DNA from: Rhizobium sp. BT04
GTDB lineage: Bacteria; Pseudomonadota; Alphaproteobacteria; Rhizobiales; Rhizobiaceae
NCBI RefSeq assembly: GCF_030053135.1
Contig: NZ_CP125652.1
Span: 4,210,501 to 4,274,500, forward strand
Reading direction: 5' to 3'
Length of the DNA: 64,000 nt
The notes under the pieces are model-generated. The model made no database searches, was not told the origin of the DNA, and saw only the letters and a program-made list of their open reading frames with translations. Of this stretch, positions 33,706-40,820 are shown piece by piece; positions within the stretch are counted from its first letter, which is position 1; every line of letters starts with the position of its first letter. The position numbers and the translations under genes were made by a program.

Positions 33706-34512
33706 ATGAATTTTCTGCGCCGGGTCTTCCCGATTGCCGGGCTGGTGATCGCAGTTGCGTCGCTCAGCGGCTGCAACATCCTCATTCCCGATGTCGCCGC
33801 CGATTCGCCGGCCCGCTTCGTTCAGGAAACCTCGCCGGTCTTCTATCAGCCGCCCGGCGTCGATCCGCGCCGGGTGCGGCCGATCCCAGATCAGCCGGTG
33901 CCGCAGACGCGTGAGCTCTACAAGACCCAGTTCCACCAGACCTACGGCCTGCCGGTCACCAATCCCGTGCACATGGCGATGTATGGCGAGCTGCGCGACG
34001 CGGATTTCACCCTGCCGGCGATCCCGATCAGCCGCGTGCAGCCGCAGTTCCTGCGCCAGGAGGTCGATTACCAGACGACCGAGCGGCCCGGCACCGTGGT
34101 CGTCGATACCAAGGCGCGTTTTCTCTATTTCGTCGAGGGCAACGGCAAGGCGATGCGCTACGGCGTCGGGCTCGGCCGCGACGGTTACGCCTGGTCAGGG
34201 CGCGGCACCATTCAATGGAAGCAGAAATGGCCGCGCTGGACGCCATCGGTCGAAATGGTCTCGCGCCAGCCTGAGGTTCGCCCCTTCGGAGCGGAGAATG
34301 GCGGCATGAATCCGGGGCTGATGAACCCGCTCGGCGCCCGCGCCATGTATATCTTCAAGGACGGGCAGGACACGCTTTACCGCATCCACGGCACGCCCGA
34401 CTGGCAGTCGATCGGCAAGGCCACCTCGTCTGGCTGCGTGCGCATGCTGAACCAGGACGTCGTCGATCTCTACGACCGCGTTCCCGCCAAGGCCGAGATC
34501 GTTGTGATGTAG
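33706..34512 (+). CDS. L,D-transpeptidase (YkuD family), lipoprotein
   Basis: A 268-residue envelope enzyme that cross-links peptidoglycan or attaches lipoproteins by L,D-transpeptidation. ATG 33706 follows AAGGGTGG. The signal MNFLRRVFPIAGLVIAVASLSGC ends in a lipobox with Cys near residue 23. The YkuD domain (about 135-265) has VVVDTKARFLYFVEGNGKAMRYGVGLGR and the catalytic SSGCVRML with the His in HGTPDW 14 residues before. It is followed after 176 bases by a paralogue (34689) that is similar over the whole domain, clearly a tandem duplication. Confidence 0.9.
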   Translation: MNFLRRVFPIAGLVIAVASLSGCNILIPDVAADSPARFVQETSPVFYQPPGVDPRRVRPIPDQPVPQTRELYKTQFHQTYGLPVTNPVHMAMYGELRDADFTLPAIPISRVQPQFLRQEVDYQTTERPGTVVVDTKARFLYFVEGNGKAMRYGVGLGRDGYAWSGRGTIQWKQKWPRWTPSVEMVSRQPEVRPFGAENGGMNPGLMNPLGARAMYIFKDGQDTLYRIHGTPDWQSIGKATSSGCVRMLNQDVVDLYDRVPAKAEIVVM

Positions 34513-34688
34513 CGCTGCAACAGCGCTGCTCATATCGTCCGCTTCAAGCCGGACACGTCTGCGTGAAGCTATGGTTTATTTGGCGCAAGCCGATAGATCT
34601 TCTCTTGTTGTTATCGGCATCGGACGAATCGCTGGTTTATGCGGCGTCTCGTCCGGCGTCCCGCATCAGAGGAAATCAGTCCCGCGTC

Positions 34689-35423
34689 ATGAGCTTCGAT
34701 AGACATCTTTCCCGCCGCAGCTTCCTTTCCTTTTCGGCGTTGACCGCAGCCTCCGCGCTCACCGGCTGCGCCTCCTCAGCCAATACGGTAACATCGGGCG
34801 ATACGACGATCATCTACCGTTCGCCCATGCGCCTGTTCCAGTCCCCGGCTGCGTCGAGCGTGCCGAGCGGGCCTGAGCTTGCCGTCATGTATGGCCCGGT
34901 TGAGGATGGCGGCTTCCTCATTCCCGCCGTTCCTTACGAGCAGATCGATCCGCGCTATTATCGCCAGCGTGTCGTCGATCCCACCGGCCAGCCGCCCGGC
35001 ACCATCGTCGTCGATACGCCGTCGCGCTTCCTCTATCTCGTCCAGGCCGACGGCATGGCGATGCGCTACGGCGTCGGCATCGGCCGCGAGGGCTTCGCTT
35101 GGCAGGGCTCGGGCGTCATCCAGTGGCGTCAGAAATGGCCGCGCTGGAAGCCGCCGAACGAGATGGTCGCCCGCCAGCCGGAATTGGTCAAATATTCGAT
35201 CGACAACGGCGGCATGGAGCCGGGCCTGAAAAACCCGCTGGGTGCCCGTGCGCTCTATATCTTCTCGAATGGCGAGGATACGCTCTACCGCCTGCACGGC
35301 AATCCCGACTGGCGCTCGATCGGCAAGGCCGTCTCGTCGGGCTGCGTCAGGCTCATGAACCAGGACATCATCGATCTCTACGACCGCGTTCCGACAAAGG
35401 CCCCGATCGTCGTCTTGCAGTGA
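34689..35423 (+). CDS. L,D-transpeptidase (YkuD family), Tat-type lipoprotein
   Basis: A 244-residue paralogue of the gene at 33706. The start is ATG 34689 (MSFDRHLSRRSFLSFSALTAASALTGC); the longer frame to 34563 has no ribosome site. The signal has a twin-arginine motif (SRRSFLSF) and a lipobox (LTGC), so it may be exported folded and lipidated. The catalytic domain repeats the same landmarks: VVDTPSRFLYLVQADGMAMRYGVGIGREGFAW, the HGNPDW His and SSGCVRLM. The first copy uses a Sec-like signal, so the two may differ in export route. Confidence 0.88.
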   Translation: MSFDRHLSRRSFLSFSALTAASALTGCASSANTVTSGDTTIIYRSPMRLFQSPAASSVPSGPELAVMYGPVEDGGFLIPAVPYEQIDPRYYRQRVVDPTGQPPGTIVVDTPSRFLYLVQADGMAMRYGVGIGREGFAWQGSGVIQWRQKWPRWKPPNEMVARQPELVKYSIDNGGMEPGLKNPLGARALYIFSNGEDTLYRLHGNPDWRSIGKAVSSGCVRLMNQDIIDLYDRVPTKAPIVVLQ

Positions 35424-35701
35424 TCTCACCGGGCGGCCCTGATCCGGCCGCCGCGGACCCTTTCCTCAGGGGAAGCAGGTGCTTGCCCCAGGGGTAAGAG
35501 TTTTCATTTTGCCCCGGCAGGAGATTTATTTTTTGGAATACCATTGCTTAATTCGATAAATAACCTACATGGTGCGTATCGAATTGCTTGCGACCTTTGT
35601 CCACGCGCTGAAGCGCTCCGTCAGATATCCTCTCAACATCGATACGGCTTGTCGGACATTTTTCCGCAAGCGAAGCACAAACGGTTGAAAAGGAGATCGT
35701 T
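35424..35701. promoter_or_regulatory. Promoter and leader region of the cold shock gene
   Basis: This 278-base gap carries no gene. A candidate promoter is TTGGAA (35533-35538), 16 bases, GATAAA (35555-35560), which would leave a leader of about 135 bases before the cold shock start (35702), with an AAGGAGA ribosome site at 35690-35696. A long leader suits cold shock genes, whose RNA structure controls translation. I could not confirm a conserved cold-box. Confidence 0.35.
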
Positions 35702-35911
35702 ATGAATTCAGGCGTCGTCAAGTGGTTCAATGGCACCAAGGGTTTTGGTTTTATTCAGCCCGATGATGGTTCTACGGACGTTTTTGTCCATATTTCAGCG
35801 GTCGAACGCGCCGGCATGCGCGAACTCGTTGAAGGTCAGAAGATCCGTTACGATCTCGTCCGCGACAAGAAGTCGGGCAAGAATTCGGCCGACAACCTTC
35901 AGGCCGCATGA
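35702..35911 (+). CDS. Cold shock domain protein (CspA family)
   Basis: A 69-residue protein that is a single cold shock domain. It contains the RNA-binding motifs KGFGFIQ (RNP1) and VFVHISAV (RNP2), and begins [13 protein letters not shown] as usual. It binds single-stranded RNA and acts as an RNA chaperone. ATG 35702 follows AAGGAGA. A terminator lies 57 bases after the stop. Confidence 0.95.
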   Translation: MNSGVVKWFNGTKGFGFIQPDDGSTDVFVHISAVERAGMRELVEGQKIRYDLVRDKKSGKNSADNLQAA

Positions 35912-35967
35912 TTTGTCATTCGCCCGTGCTGCCGTACCGGCAGTGAAATGGCTGAGTGACTGGAAGA

Positions 35968-35992
35968 GGTCGGGTGCCAGCCCGGCCTTTTT
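35968..35992 (+). terminator. Rho-independent terminator after the cold shock gene
   Basis: GGTCGGG (35968-35974), loop TGCCAG, CCCGGCC (35981-35987), then TTTTT. A 7-bp stem (one G-T pair) with a T run, 57 bases after the stop at 35911. Confidence 0.75.
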
Positions 35993-36054
35993 GCTTTGAG
36001 CGCGGGTCGTTCAGATTGACAGTTGAGCAGCCGAAGAGTTGAAGGGACGCTGAA

Positions 36055-36339
36055 ATGGGCAGACCAAACTATAAAGTCGGCGACATGATCGTGCTGAAAT
36101 CCGGCCTCACCCGCACGGCGAAAGCCGACAAGCGGTGCCGGATCTCCAGCATCTTGCCCAACGACCACGGGCATGTGCAGTATCGCGTCCAGTTCGACGC
36201 GGAGAATTTCGAACGCCGCATCACTGAGGCCGACATCGATACCGGGGAAACGCCATCCAGGATTTCTCCCGAGGCAGCAGCCAAGGCCGACAGCGCCGAA
36301 CCCTGGCTGAAGTTTTCGAGCATCCGGACGGGCAAGTAG
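36055..36339 (+). CDS. Small basic protein, unknown function
   Basis: A 94-residue soluble protein from ATG 36055, with AAGGGA upstream. The N-terminal half (YKVGDMIVLKSGLTRTAKADKRCRISSILPNDHGHVQYRVQFD) looks like a small beta-barrel that recalls RNA- or nucleic-acid-binding folds, and the tail is rich in acidic and Ala residues. I do not recognise a family. It lies between the cold shock gene and rpsU, all on the plus strand. Confidence 0.65.
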   Translation: MGRPNYKVGDMIVLKSGLTRTAKADKRCRISSILPNDHGHVQYRVQFDAENFERRITEADIDTGETPSRISPEAAAKADSAEPWLKFSSIRTGK

Positions 36340-36397
36340 TCCCGCCGTTTTTCATCATTGACAGCGCGGCTTCGCCGCCGACAGGAAGGATATCGTT

Positions 36398-36634
36398 TTG
36401 CAGGTTCTCGTCAGGGATAACAATGTCGATCAGGCGCTCCGCGTGCTCAAGAAGAAGATGCAGCGGGAAGGCCTGTTCCGGGAAATGAAGGCGCGCAGCG
36501 CCTTTGAGAAGCCGTCCGAGAAGCGCGCCCGCGAAAAGGCCGAGGCCATTCGCCGCCAGCGCAAGCTCGCCCGCAAGAAGCTGCAGCGCGAAGGTCTGCT
36601 GCCGGCGCCGAAGAAGGTTCTCCGCGCCCGCTAA
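36398..36634 (+). CDS. rpsU: 30S ribosomal protein S21, TTG start
   Basis: A 78-residue ribosomal protein that aids mRNA recruitment to the 30S subunit. It begins at TTG 36398, eight bases after an AGGAAGGA site; no ATG is available. The family core [46 protein letters not shown] is clear, followed by an Arg/Lys-rich tail ([15 protein letters not shown]). Alpha-proteobacterial genomes often carry more than one S21 gene. An array of five mini-hairpins follows the stop. Confidence 0.93.
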   Translation: MQVLVRDNNVDQALRVLKKKMQREGLFREMKARSAFEKPSEKRAREKAEAIRRQRKLARKKLQREGLLPAPKKVLRAR

Positions 36635-36640
36635 CCCTAG

Positions 36641-36734
36641 CCGTGGGAATCACGGCTACACCCGTGGACTCACGGCCCGCCGTGGGAATCACGGCTATAC
36701 CCGTGGGACCACGGTTCCAGCCGCGGAGCCACGG
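36641..36734. repeat. Array of five mini-hairpins with CCGTGG-type stems
   Basis: Five short inverted repeats, each of form CCGTG/CCGCG...CACGG, at 36641-36655, 36662-36675, 36680-36694, 36701-36714 and 36721-36734. The starts are 21, 18, 21 and 20 bases apart. Two of the units (first and third) are identical (CCGTGGGAATCACGG). The array lies in the 132-base gap between rpsU and the small basic gene at 36767. No T runs are attached, so it is not a normal terminator set. Confidence 0.7.
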
Positions 36735-36766
36735 CTCCAGCGCGCCATCACCCGAGAAAGGGGCAC

Positions 36767-37000
36767 ATGACCGCCACCAAGGGAGAATTCTTCAATCCCG
36801 CCAAGCTTTCGTCTCGCGACAAGGCGGAAGCGACCGATCACACGGCGCGCGCCATCATCGCCGCCGAGGCATCGGCCCGTGACAAGAAGACGGAGAAGCT
36901 GAAGGCCCTGCGTCTGCAGCAGGAGGCCGAAGGCGAACCCAAGGCAGCGCCTGCCAAGAAGCGCCGGTCGCCGGCCAAGCCGGCTGCGAGGCGGCCCTGA
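36767..37000 (+). CDS. Small basic Lys/Ala-rich protein, unknown function
   Basis: A 77-residue protein from ATG 36767 after AAAGGGG. Its first half (GEFFNPAKLSSRDKAEATDHTARAIIAAEASARDKKTEKLKALRLQQE) is predicted helical and the tail (PAKKRRSPAKPAARRP) is like a disordered nucleic-acid-binding tail. No family is recognised. Its position after rpsU and the hairpin array suggests a translation-related or RNA-related setting, but nothing more can be said. Confidence 0.6.
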   Translation: MTATKGEFFNPAKLSSRDKAEATDHTARAIIAAEASARDKKTEKLKALRLQQEAEGEPKAAPAKKRRSPAKPAARRP

Positions 37001-37037
37001 TCCTCGGCGCCGCTATTTAGACTGGCTGGTGATGCAT

Positions 37038-37523
37038 TCAGCCGCCCGTGCCGGCCCGCCCGAGATTGCCCCGCAGCCGATGCAGCATGTCGCGCATCTC
37101 GGCCATTTCCTTAAGCGTGCAGCCGGCGGCCTGGCCGATCGCCGTCATGATCGTATCGATCTCGCCCTTCATCGCCTCACCTCCAGGGGTCAGTGACACG
37201 ATCACCTGCCGTTCGTCGCGCAGGTCGCGGATGCGCTTGATCAGCCCGCTCTGCTCCAGCCGTTTCAACAGCGGCGACAGCGTGCCGGAATCAAGATCCA
37301 ACTGCTCGCCGATCGTCTTCACCGGCAGTTCGCCGCGTTCCCACAGTACCAGCATCACCAGATATTGCGGATAGGTCAGGCCGACCCTGTCGAGGATCGG
37401 CTTGTAGGCGCGGGTGAAGGCATGCGCCGTCGCATAGACCGCGAAGCACAACTGCTTTTCCAGTCGCTTTTCCTCCTGCGGTATCTCCATGGTCTTTACC
37501 GTTTGCGCTTTCATATCCATCAT
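37038..37523 (-). CDS. ohrR: OhrR-type MarR regulator
   Basis: A 161-residue repressor. The ATG at 37523 is chosen from three close ATGs; the longer frame to 37589 overlaps the operator. The N-terminal helix LEKQLCFAVYATAHAFTRAYKPILDRVGLTYPQYLVMLVLWERG is the OhrR hallmark, with the conserved peroxide-sensing cysteine (KQLCFA). The winged helix is LDLDSGTLSPLLKRLEQSGLIKRIRDLRDERQV. It represses the divergent ohr gene until organic hydroperoxide oxidises the Cys. A perfect palindrome between the two genes fits its operator. Confidence 0.92.
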   Translation of the reverse strand: MMDMKAQTVKTMEIPQEEKRLEKQLCFAVYATAHAFTRAYKPILDRVGLTYPQYLVMLVLWERGELPVKTIGEQLDLDSGTLSPLLKRLEQSGLIKRIRDLRDERQVIVSLTPGGEAMKGEIDTIMTAIGQAAGCTLKEMAEMRDMLHRLRGNLGRAGTGG

Positions 37524-37582
37524 CCCTGAGCCTGCGATTGTCTTCTTTTCGACGTCGAAATGCAATTTGCAAAATTCACTTG

Positions 37583-37601
37583 CGTACAATTTAATTGTGC
37601 G
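37583..37601. promoter_or_regulatory. OhrR operator between ohrR and ohr
   Basis: ACAATT-T-AATTGT at 37586-37598 is a perfect inverted repeat, and the flanking CG/CG extends it to 37583-37601 with one mismatched pair. It is in the 126-base divergent gap. The A/T-rich ACAATT form matches operators described for OhrR proteins, such as in Agrobacterium. Confidence 0.7.
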
Positions 37602-37649
37602 ATATTAAAAATCCAACCCCATCGAAGGGCCAATCAAAAGGAGATCGTC

Positions 37650-38072
37650 ATGCCTATTCTCTATACGACCAAAGCCTCTGCCACCGGCGGCCGCGCAGGC
37701 CGCGCCGTTTCCGAAAACGGCGTTCTGGACGTGACGCTGACCGTTCCCAAGGAGCTCGGCGGCGACGGCGCCACCGGCACCAATCCCGAACAGCTCTTTG
37801 CTGCCGGCTACTCCGCCTGCTTCCTTGGTGCCCTGAAATTTGTCGCGGGCCAGCAGAAGGTCAAGATTCCCGAAGACACAACGGTCTCCGCCAAGGTCGG
37901 CATCGGCCCGCGTGAAGATGGAACCGGCTTCGGCATCGAAGTGGCGCTGACGGTTGACATTCCGGGTCTCGACCGCGAAACGGCTGAAAAGCTCGCAGCC
38001 GCAGCCCATATCGTCTGCCCCTACAGCCACGCCATGCGCACCTCGACCGAGGTTCCGGTCACGGTCGCCTGA
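37650..38072 (+). CDS. ohr: Organic hydroperoxide resistance protein Ohr
   Basis: A 140-residue OsmC-family peroxidase that reduces organic hydroperoxides, using lipoyl groups as reductant in the family. ATG 37650 follows AAAAGGAG. Both catalytic cysteines are seen, in YSACFLGAL and HIVCPYSHA, with the conserved Arg/Glu in the first half (GRAGRAVSENG). It diverges from ohrR and so is inducible by organic peroxide. No partner gene follows; the next gene is a convergent MarR. Confidence 0.95.
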   Translation: MPILYTTKASATGGRAGRAVSENGVLDVTLTVPKELGGDGATGTNPEQLFAAGYSACFLGALKFVAGQQKVKIPEDTTVSAKVGIGPREDGTGFGIEVALTVDIPGLDRETAEKLAAAAHIVCPYSHAMRTSTEVPVTVA

Positions 38073-38164
38073 TCGATTTTAAAAAGTTGGTAGCCGTATC
38101 GGCTGCCGCCATCTGCCGTCCGGGTAGGGGACTATCCGGCCGGCTTCGGCGTCTCTGCCATCAT

Positions 38165-38611
38165 TCATGACAGCGCCTGCAGATCCTGCCGCAGCCTTGC
38201 GACGCTGCCATCCGGCAGCTTTCCGTCGATCATCGCATGCGTGCTTTCCCAGATCGGCAGCGCTCTCGCCAACACCGCCTTGCCCTCAGCGGTGAGGCTC
38301 AGCAGCCGGCCGCGCCTGTCCCTCGGGTTCTCCATCACATCAACCCAGCCCTTGCGCTGCAACGGCTTCAGCGCCGCCGTCAGCGTCGTCTGGTCCATGG
38401 CGAGCAGTGCGGCGACCGGCCCCATTGGCGGTGGCTCCGGCCGGTTCAGCGACATCATCAGCGAAAACTGCCCGTTGGTCAGCCCGGCCGGCCTCAGCGC
38501 ATCGTCGAACAGCCGGGCAAGCGCACGCGCTGCCCGCTGCACATGCAGGCAGAGGCAGGTGTCGCGCACCAACAGCGTCGTGGAAAAGGGAATCTCGATC
38601 GAATTTGACAT
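38165..38611 (-). CDS. MarR-family regulator
   Basis: A 148-residue repressor from ATG 38611 with a GGAG site. The winged helix is LLAMDQTTLTAALKPLQRKGWVDVMENPRDRRGRLLSLT, with the DRRGR wing. The N-terminal half carries three cysteines (VRDTCLCLH...) that could sense thiol-reactive compounds. It diverges from the DUF899-DUF1579-VOC group, with a perfect palindromic operator in the gap, so it probably controls it. Confidence 0.88.
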   Translation of the reverse strand: MSNSIEIPFSTTLLVRDTCLCLHVQRAARALARLFDDALRPAGLTNGQFSLMMSLNRPEPPPMGPVAALLAMDQTTLTAALKPLQRKGWVDVMENPRDRRGRLLSLTAEGKAVLARALPIWESTHAMIDGKLPDGSVARLRQDLQALS

Positions 38612-38622
38612 GCTCCATTTCT

Positions 38623-38634
38623 ATTGATATCAAT
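38623..38634. promoter_or_regulatory. MarR operator palindrome
   Basis: ATTGATATCAAT at 38623-38634 is a perfect 12-bp palindrome, 12 bases upstream of the MarR start and 66 bases before the DUF899 start. The size and A/T content fit a MarR-type operator. Binding by the neighbouring MarR protein is inferred from position. Confidence 0.6.
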
Positions 38635-38699
38635 GTATTTAGTCAAGGAGAAGGAGATGAGCCGGCTTCACCGGCAAGCGCCGGAGGAGGGCGCACTCC

Positions 38700-39428
38700 A
38701 TGCAGAATGACGTTGTTTCCCGCGAGGAGTGGCTCGAGGCCCGCCGTGCCCTGCTGGCAAAGGAGAAGGAGGCGACGCGGCTGCGCGACAGCGTCAACGC
38801 CGCCCGTCTGGCGCTGCCCTGGGTAAAGGTCGACAAGGATTATCTCTTCGAATCGCCCGAGGGCAGGAAGTCGCTCGCCGATCTCTTCGACGGTCGCAGC
38901 CAGCTGCTGATCTATCATTTCATGCTCGGCCCGGATTGGGATGCCGGCTGTACCGGCTGCTCCTTCCTGTCGGATCATGTCGATGGCGCCCTGCCGCATC
39001 TGAACCATCATGATGTCACCTGGGTCGCCGTTTCGCGCGCGCCGCTCGACAAGATCGCTGCCTATAAACAGCGCATGGGTTGGAAATTTCCCTGGGTCTC
39101 TTCCTTCGGCACCGATTTCAATTTCGATTATCACGTTTCTTTTAGCCCCGAGGATCTTGCCAAAGACAAGGTCTTCTACAATTTCACGCCTATGCAGCCG
39201 GCTGATGCCAATGACGAACTGCCGGGCCTCAGCGCTTTCTACCGCAACGACAAGGGCGAGATCTTCCATACCTATTCGAGTTATGCCCGCGGGCCGGAAG
39301 AACTGATCGGCACCCTGATGATCCTCGATCGCGCGCCGAAGGGCCGCAACGAGGACAGCACGATGAATTTCGTGCGCCGCCACGACGAATACCAGGAGGC
39401 CCCGAAGGCGCCATCCTGCTGTCACTGA
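38700..39428 (+). CDS. DUF899 thioredoxin-fold protein
   Basis: A 242-residue soluble protein of the DUF899 family, a thioredoxin-like fold of unknown function. The family core LLIYHFMLGPDWDAGCTGCSFLSDHVDGALPHLNHHDVTWVAVSRAP is clear, with a CxxC pair (CTGC) as in peroxiredoxin or thioredoxin-type active sites. ATG 38700 follows GGAGGGCG. It is the first gene of a set with DUF1579 and VOC proteins, divergent from the MarR gene. A redox role is plausible from the CxxC. Confidence 0.85.
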   Translation: MQNDVVSREEWLEARRALLAKEKEATRLRDSVNAARLALPWVKVDKDYLFESPEGRKSLADLFDGRSQLLIYHFMLGPDWDAGCTGCSFLSDHVDGALPHLNHHDVTWVAVSRAPLDKIAAYKQRMGWKFPWVSSFGTDFNFDYHVSFSPEDLAKDKVFYNFTPMQPADANDELPGLSAFYRNDKGEIFHTYSSYARGPEELIGTLMILDRAPKGRNEDSTMNFVRRHDEYQEAPKAPSCCH

Positions 39429-39458
39429 CATAGCGCACCATCACTCAAGGGAGAAGAG

Positions 39459-39926
39459 ATGATGAAGACCGCTGAAGTGCTGAAGGAACATTCCTTCCTG
39501 GAAAGACTGATCGGCGACTGGACCGTCACCGCACCCGACATGAGTGGCGGCGAGCCCTGGACCGAGACCGTCCGCTCGCTGCACGGCATCTGGTTCATCG
39601 CCGAGGGAACCGGCCGCATGCCGGACGGCAAGGAGGCCACCAGCATCCTGACGCTCGGCTACAACGCCGCAAAGGGCAAGTATGTCGGCAACTGGATCGG
39701 CAGCATGATGGACTATATGTGGGTCTATGAGGGCGAGCTCGACGCGTCAGGCAATGTGCTGGACCTTTATACGACAGGGCCTGCCTTCGACGGCGAGGGC
39801 CTTGCCGATTACCGCGAGCAGATCATCTTCGTCGATGCCGATCACCGCACCTTCGTCTCCAGCGCCAAGCAGCCGGATGGCGCCTGGAAGCAGTTCATGG
39901 AAGCGCATTACGCCCGCAGGATCTGA
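39459..39926 (+). CDS. DUF1579 family protein
   Basis: A 155-residue cytosolic protein. It shows the DUF1579 layout: FLERLIGDWTVTA at the start, LHGIWFIAEGTG, TLGYNAAKGKYVGNWIGSMMDYMWVYEGELD and a C-terminal FVSSAKQPDGAWKQFMEAHYAR. The family is a lipocalin-like beta-barrel of unknown function that usually stands beside glyoxalase-fold proteins, as it does here. ATG 39459 follows AGGGAGAAG. It lies 30 bases after the DUF899 gene and before the VOC gene in the same direction. Confidence 0.82.
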   Translation: MMKTAEVLKEHSFLERLIGDWTVTAPDMSGGEPWTETVRSLHGIWFIAEGTGRMPDGKEATSILTLGYNAAKGKYVGNWIGSMMDYMWVYEGELDASGNVLDLYTTGPAFDGEGLADYREQIIFVDADHRTFVSSAKQPDGAWKQFMEAHYARRI

Positions 39927-40001
39927 CAATCACGGCGCTCACCCTCGAAATAGGGGCCTTGCAAAGAGGCCTCCGAAGAGGAGCGTCGAAAAAGGGAGAG
40001 T

Positions 40002-40784
40002 ATGATGTCTGAGACGCATGGAAAGTTCATCTGGTGCGAGTTGATGACCCCCGACACATCGGCTGCGGCGAAATTCTACAGCTCGGTCGTCGGCTGGACG
40101 ACCTCCGAAATGAAAATGGAGGGCATGCCGCCCTATACGATCTTCGAGGCGAACGGCATCGGCGTCGCCGGCCTGATGGAATTTCCGGGCGAACTCGAGG
40201 GGAAGGGCATTCCGCCGAACTGGACGGGTTATGTCGACGTCGACGACGTCGATCAGTCGGCCAAGGATTTTGCCGCCAATGGCGGTTCGGTCCGCCGTCC
40301 GCCGGAAGACATCCCGGCCATCGGCCGCTTCGCCGTCGTCGCCGATCCGGGCGGCGCGGTGCTCTGCATCATGACGCCGGCGCCGATGGAGAAGCCCATG
40401 CCGGAACTGGCCTTCGACGCGCCCGGCAATATCGGCTGGCATGAACTCTATGCCGGCAACGGCAAGGACGCTGTCTCCTTCTATTCCAAGCTGTTCGGCT
40501 GGACGAAGGACAGCGAAATGGACATGGGTCCGATGGGCGTCTACTACCTCTTCGCTCGCAATGGCCGGCAGATCGGCGGCATGATGACCAAGCCTGACAA
40601 TATGCCGATGCCCTTCTGGTGCTATTATTTCATCGTGCCGGCGATCGATGCCGCGATCGAACGCGTCACCTCAGGCGGCGGCAAGGTCGTCCACGGCCCG
40701 ATGGAAGTCCCCGGCGGCAGCTGGATCATCCAGGCCACCGACCCGCAGGGTGCCTTTTTCTGCCTGGTGGCGCCGAAGCGATAG
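40002..40784 (+). CDS. VOC (glyoxalase-fold) protein, two-domain
   Basis: A 260-residue protein with two repeated glyoxalase-type (VOC) units: KFIWCELMTPDTSAAAKFYSSVVGWTT and IGWHELYAGNGKDAVSFYSKLFGWTKD, each followed by a beta strand set (GVAGLMEF; GGMMTKPDN). This is the common tandem-VOC form seen in extradiol-type and detoxifying enzymes. ATG 40002 follows AAAGGGAGAG. The gene closes the plus-strand set begun by DUF899 and is convergent with the ABC-F gene. The substrate is unknown; a role in handling reactive electrophiles is plausible with the MarR control. Confidence 0.85.
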   Translation: MMSETHGKFIWCELMTPDTSAAAKFYSSVVGWTTSEMKMEGMPPYTIFEANGIGVAGLMEFPGELEGKGIPPNWTGYVDVDDVDQSAKDFAANGGSVRRPPEDIPAIGRFAVVADPGGAVLCIMTPAPMEKPMPELAFDAPGNIGWHELYAGNGKDAVSFYSKLFGWTKDSEMDMGPMGVYYLFARNGRQIGGMMTKPDNMPMPFWCYYFIVPAIDAAIERVTSGGGKVVHGPMEVPGGSWIIQATDPQGAFFCLVAPKR

Positions 40785-40788
40785 GTGT

Positions 40789-40814
40789 TTGGGCGTGCCG
40801 TACGGCACGCCCAA
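40789..40814. terminator. Perfect palindrome between convergent genes (bidirectional terminator)
   Basis: A perfect palindrome of 2 x 13 bases (left arm TTGGGCGTGCCGT) lies 5 bases after the VOC stop and 6 bases before the end of the ABC-F gene. It would form a very stable G/C-rich hairpin read from both sides. No long T run, but the placement fits a shared terminator. Confidence 0.6.
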
Positions 40815-40820
40815 CATTCA

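Noticed and set aside
36641..36734. Considered as a CRISPR array
   Set aside because: The units are 14-15 base palindromes with only 4-6 bases between them, no spacer-sized unique sequences and no cas genes.
36643..36882. Open frame of 79 codons through the hairpin array
   Set aside because: It reads the palindromic repeats as protein and overlaps the better supported gene at 36767.
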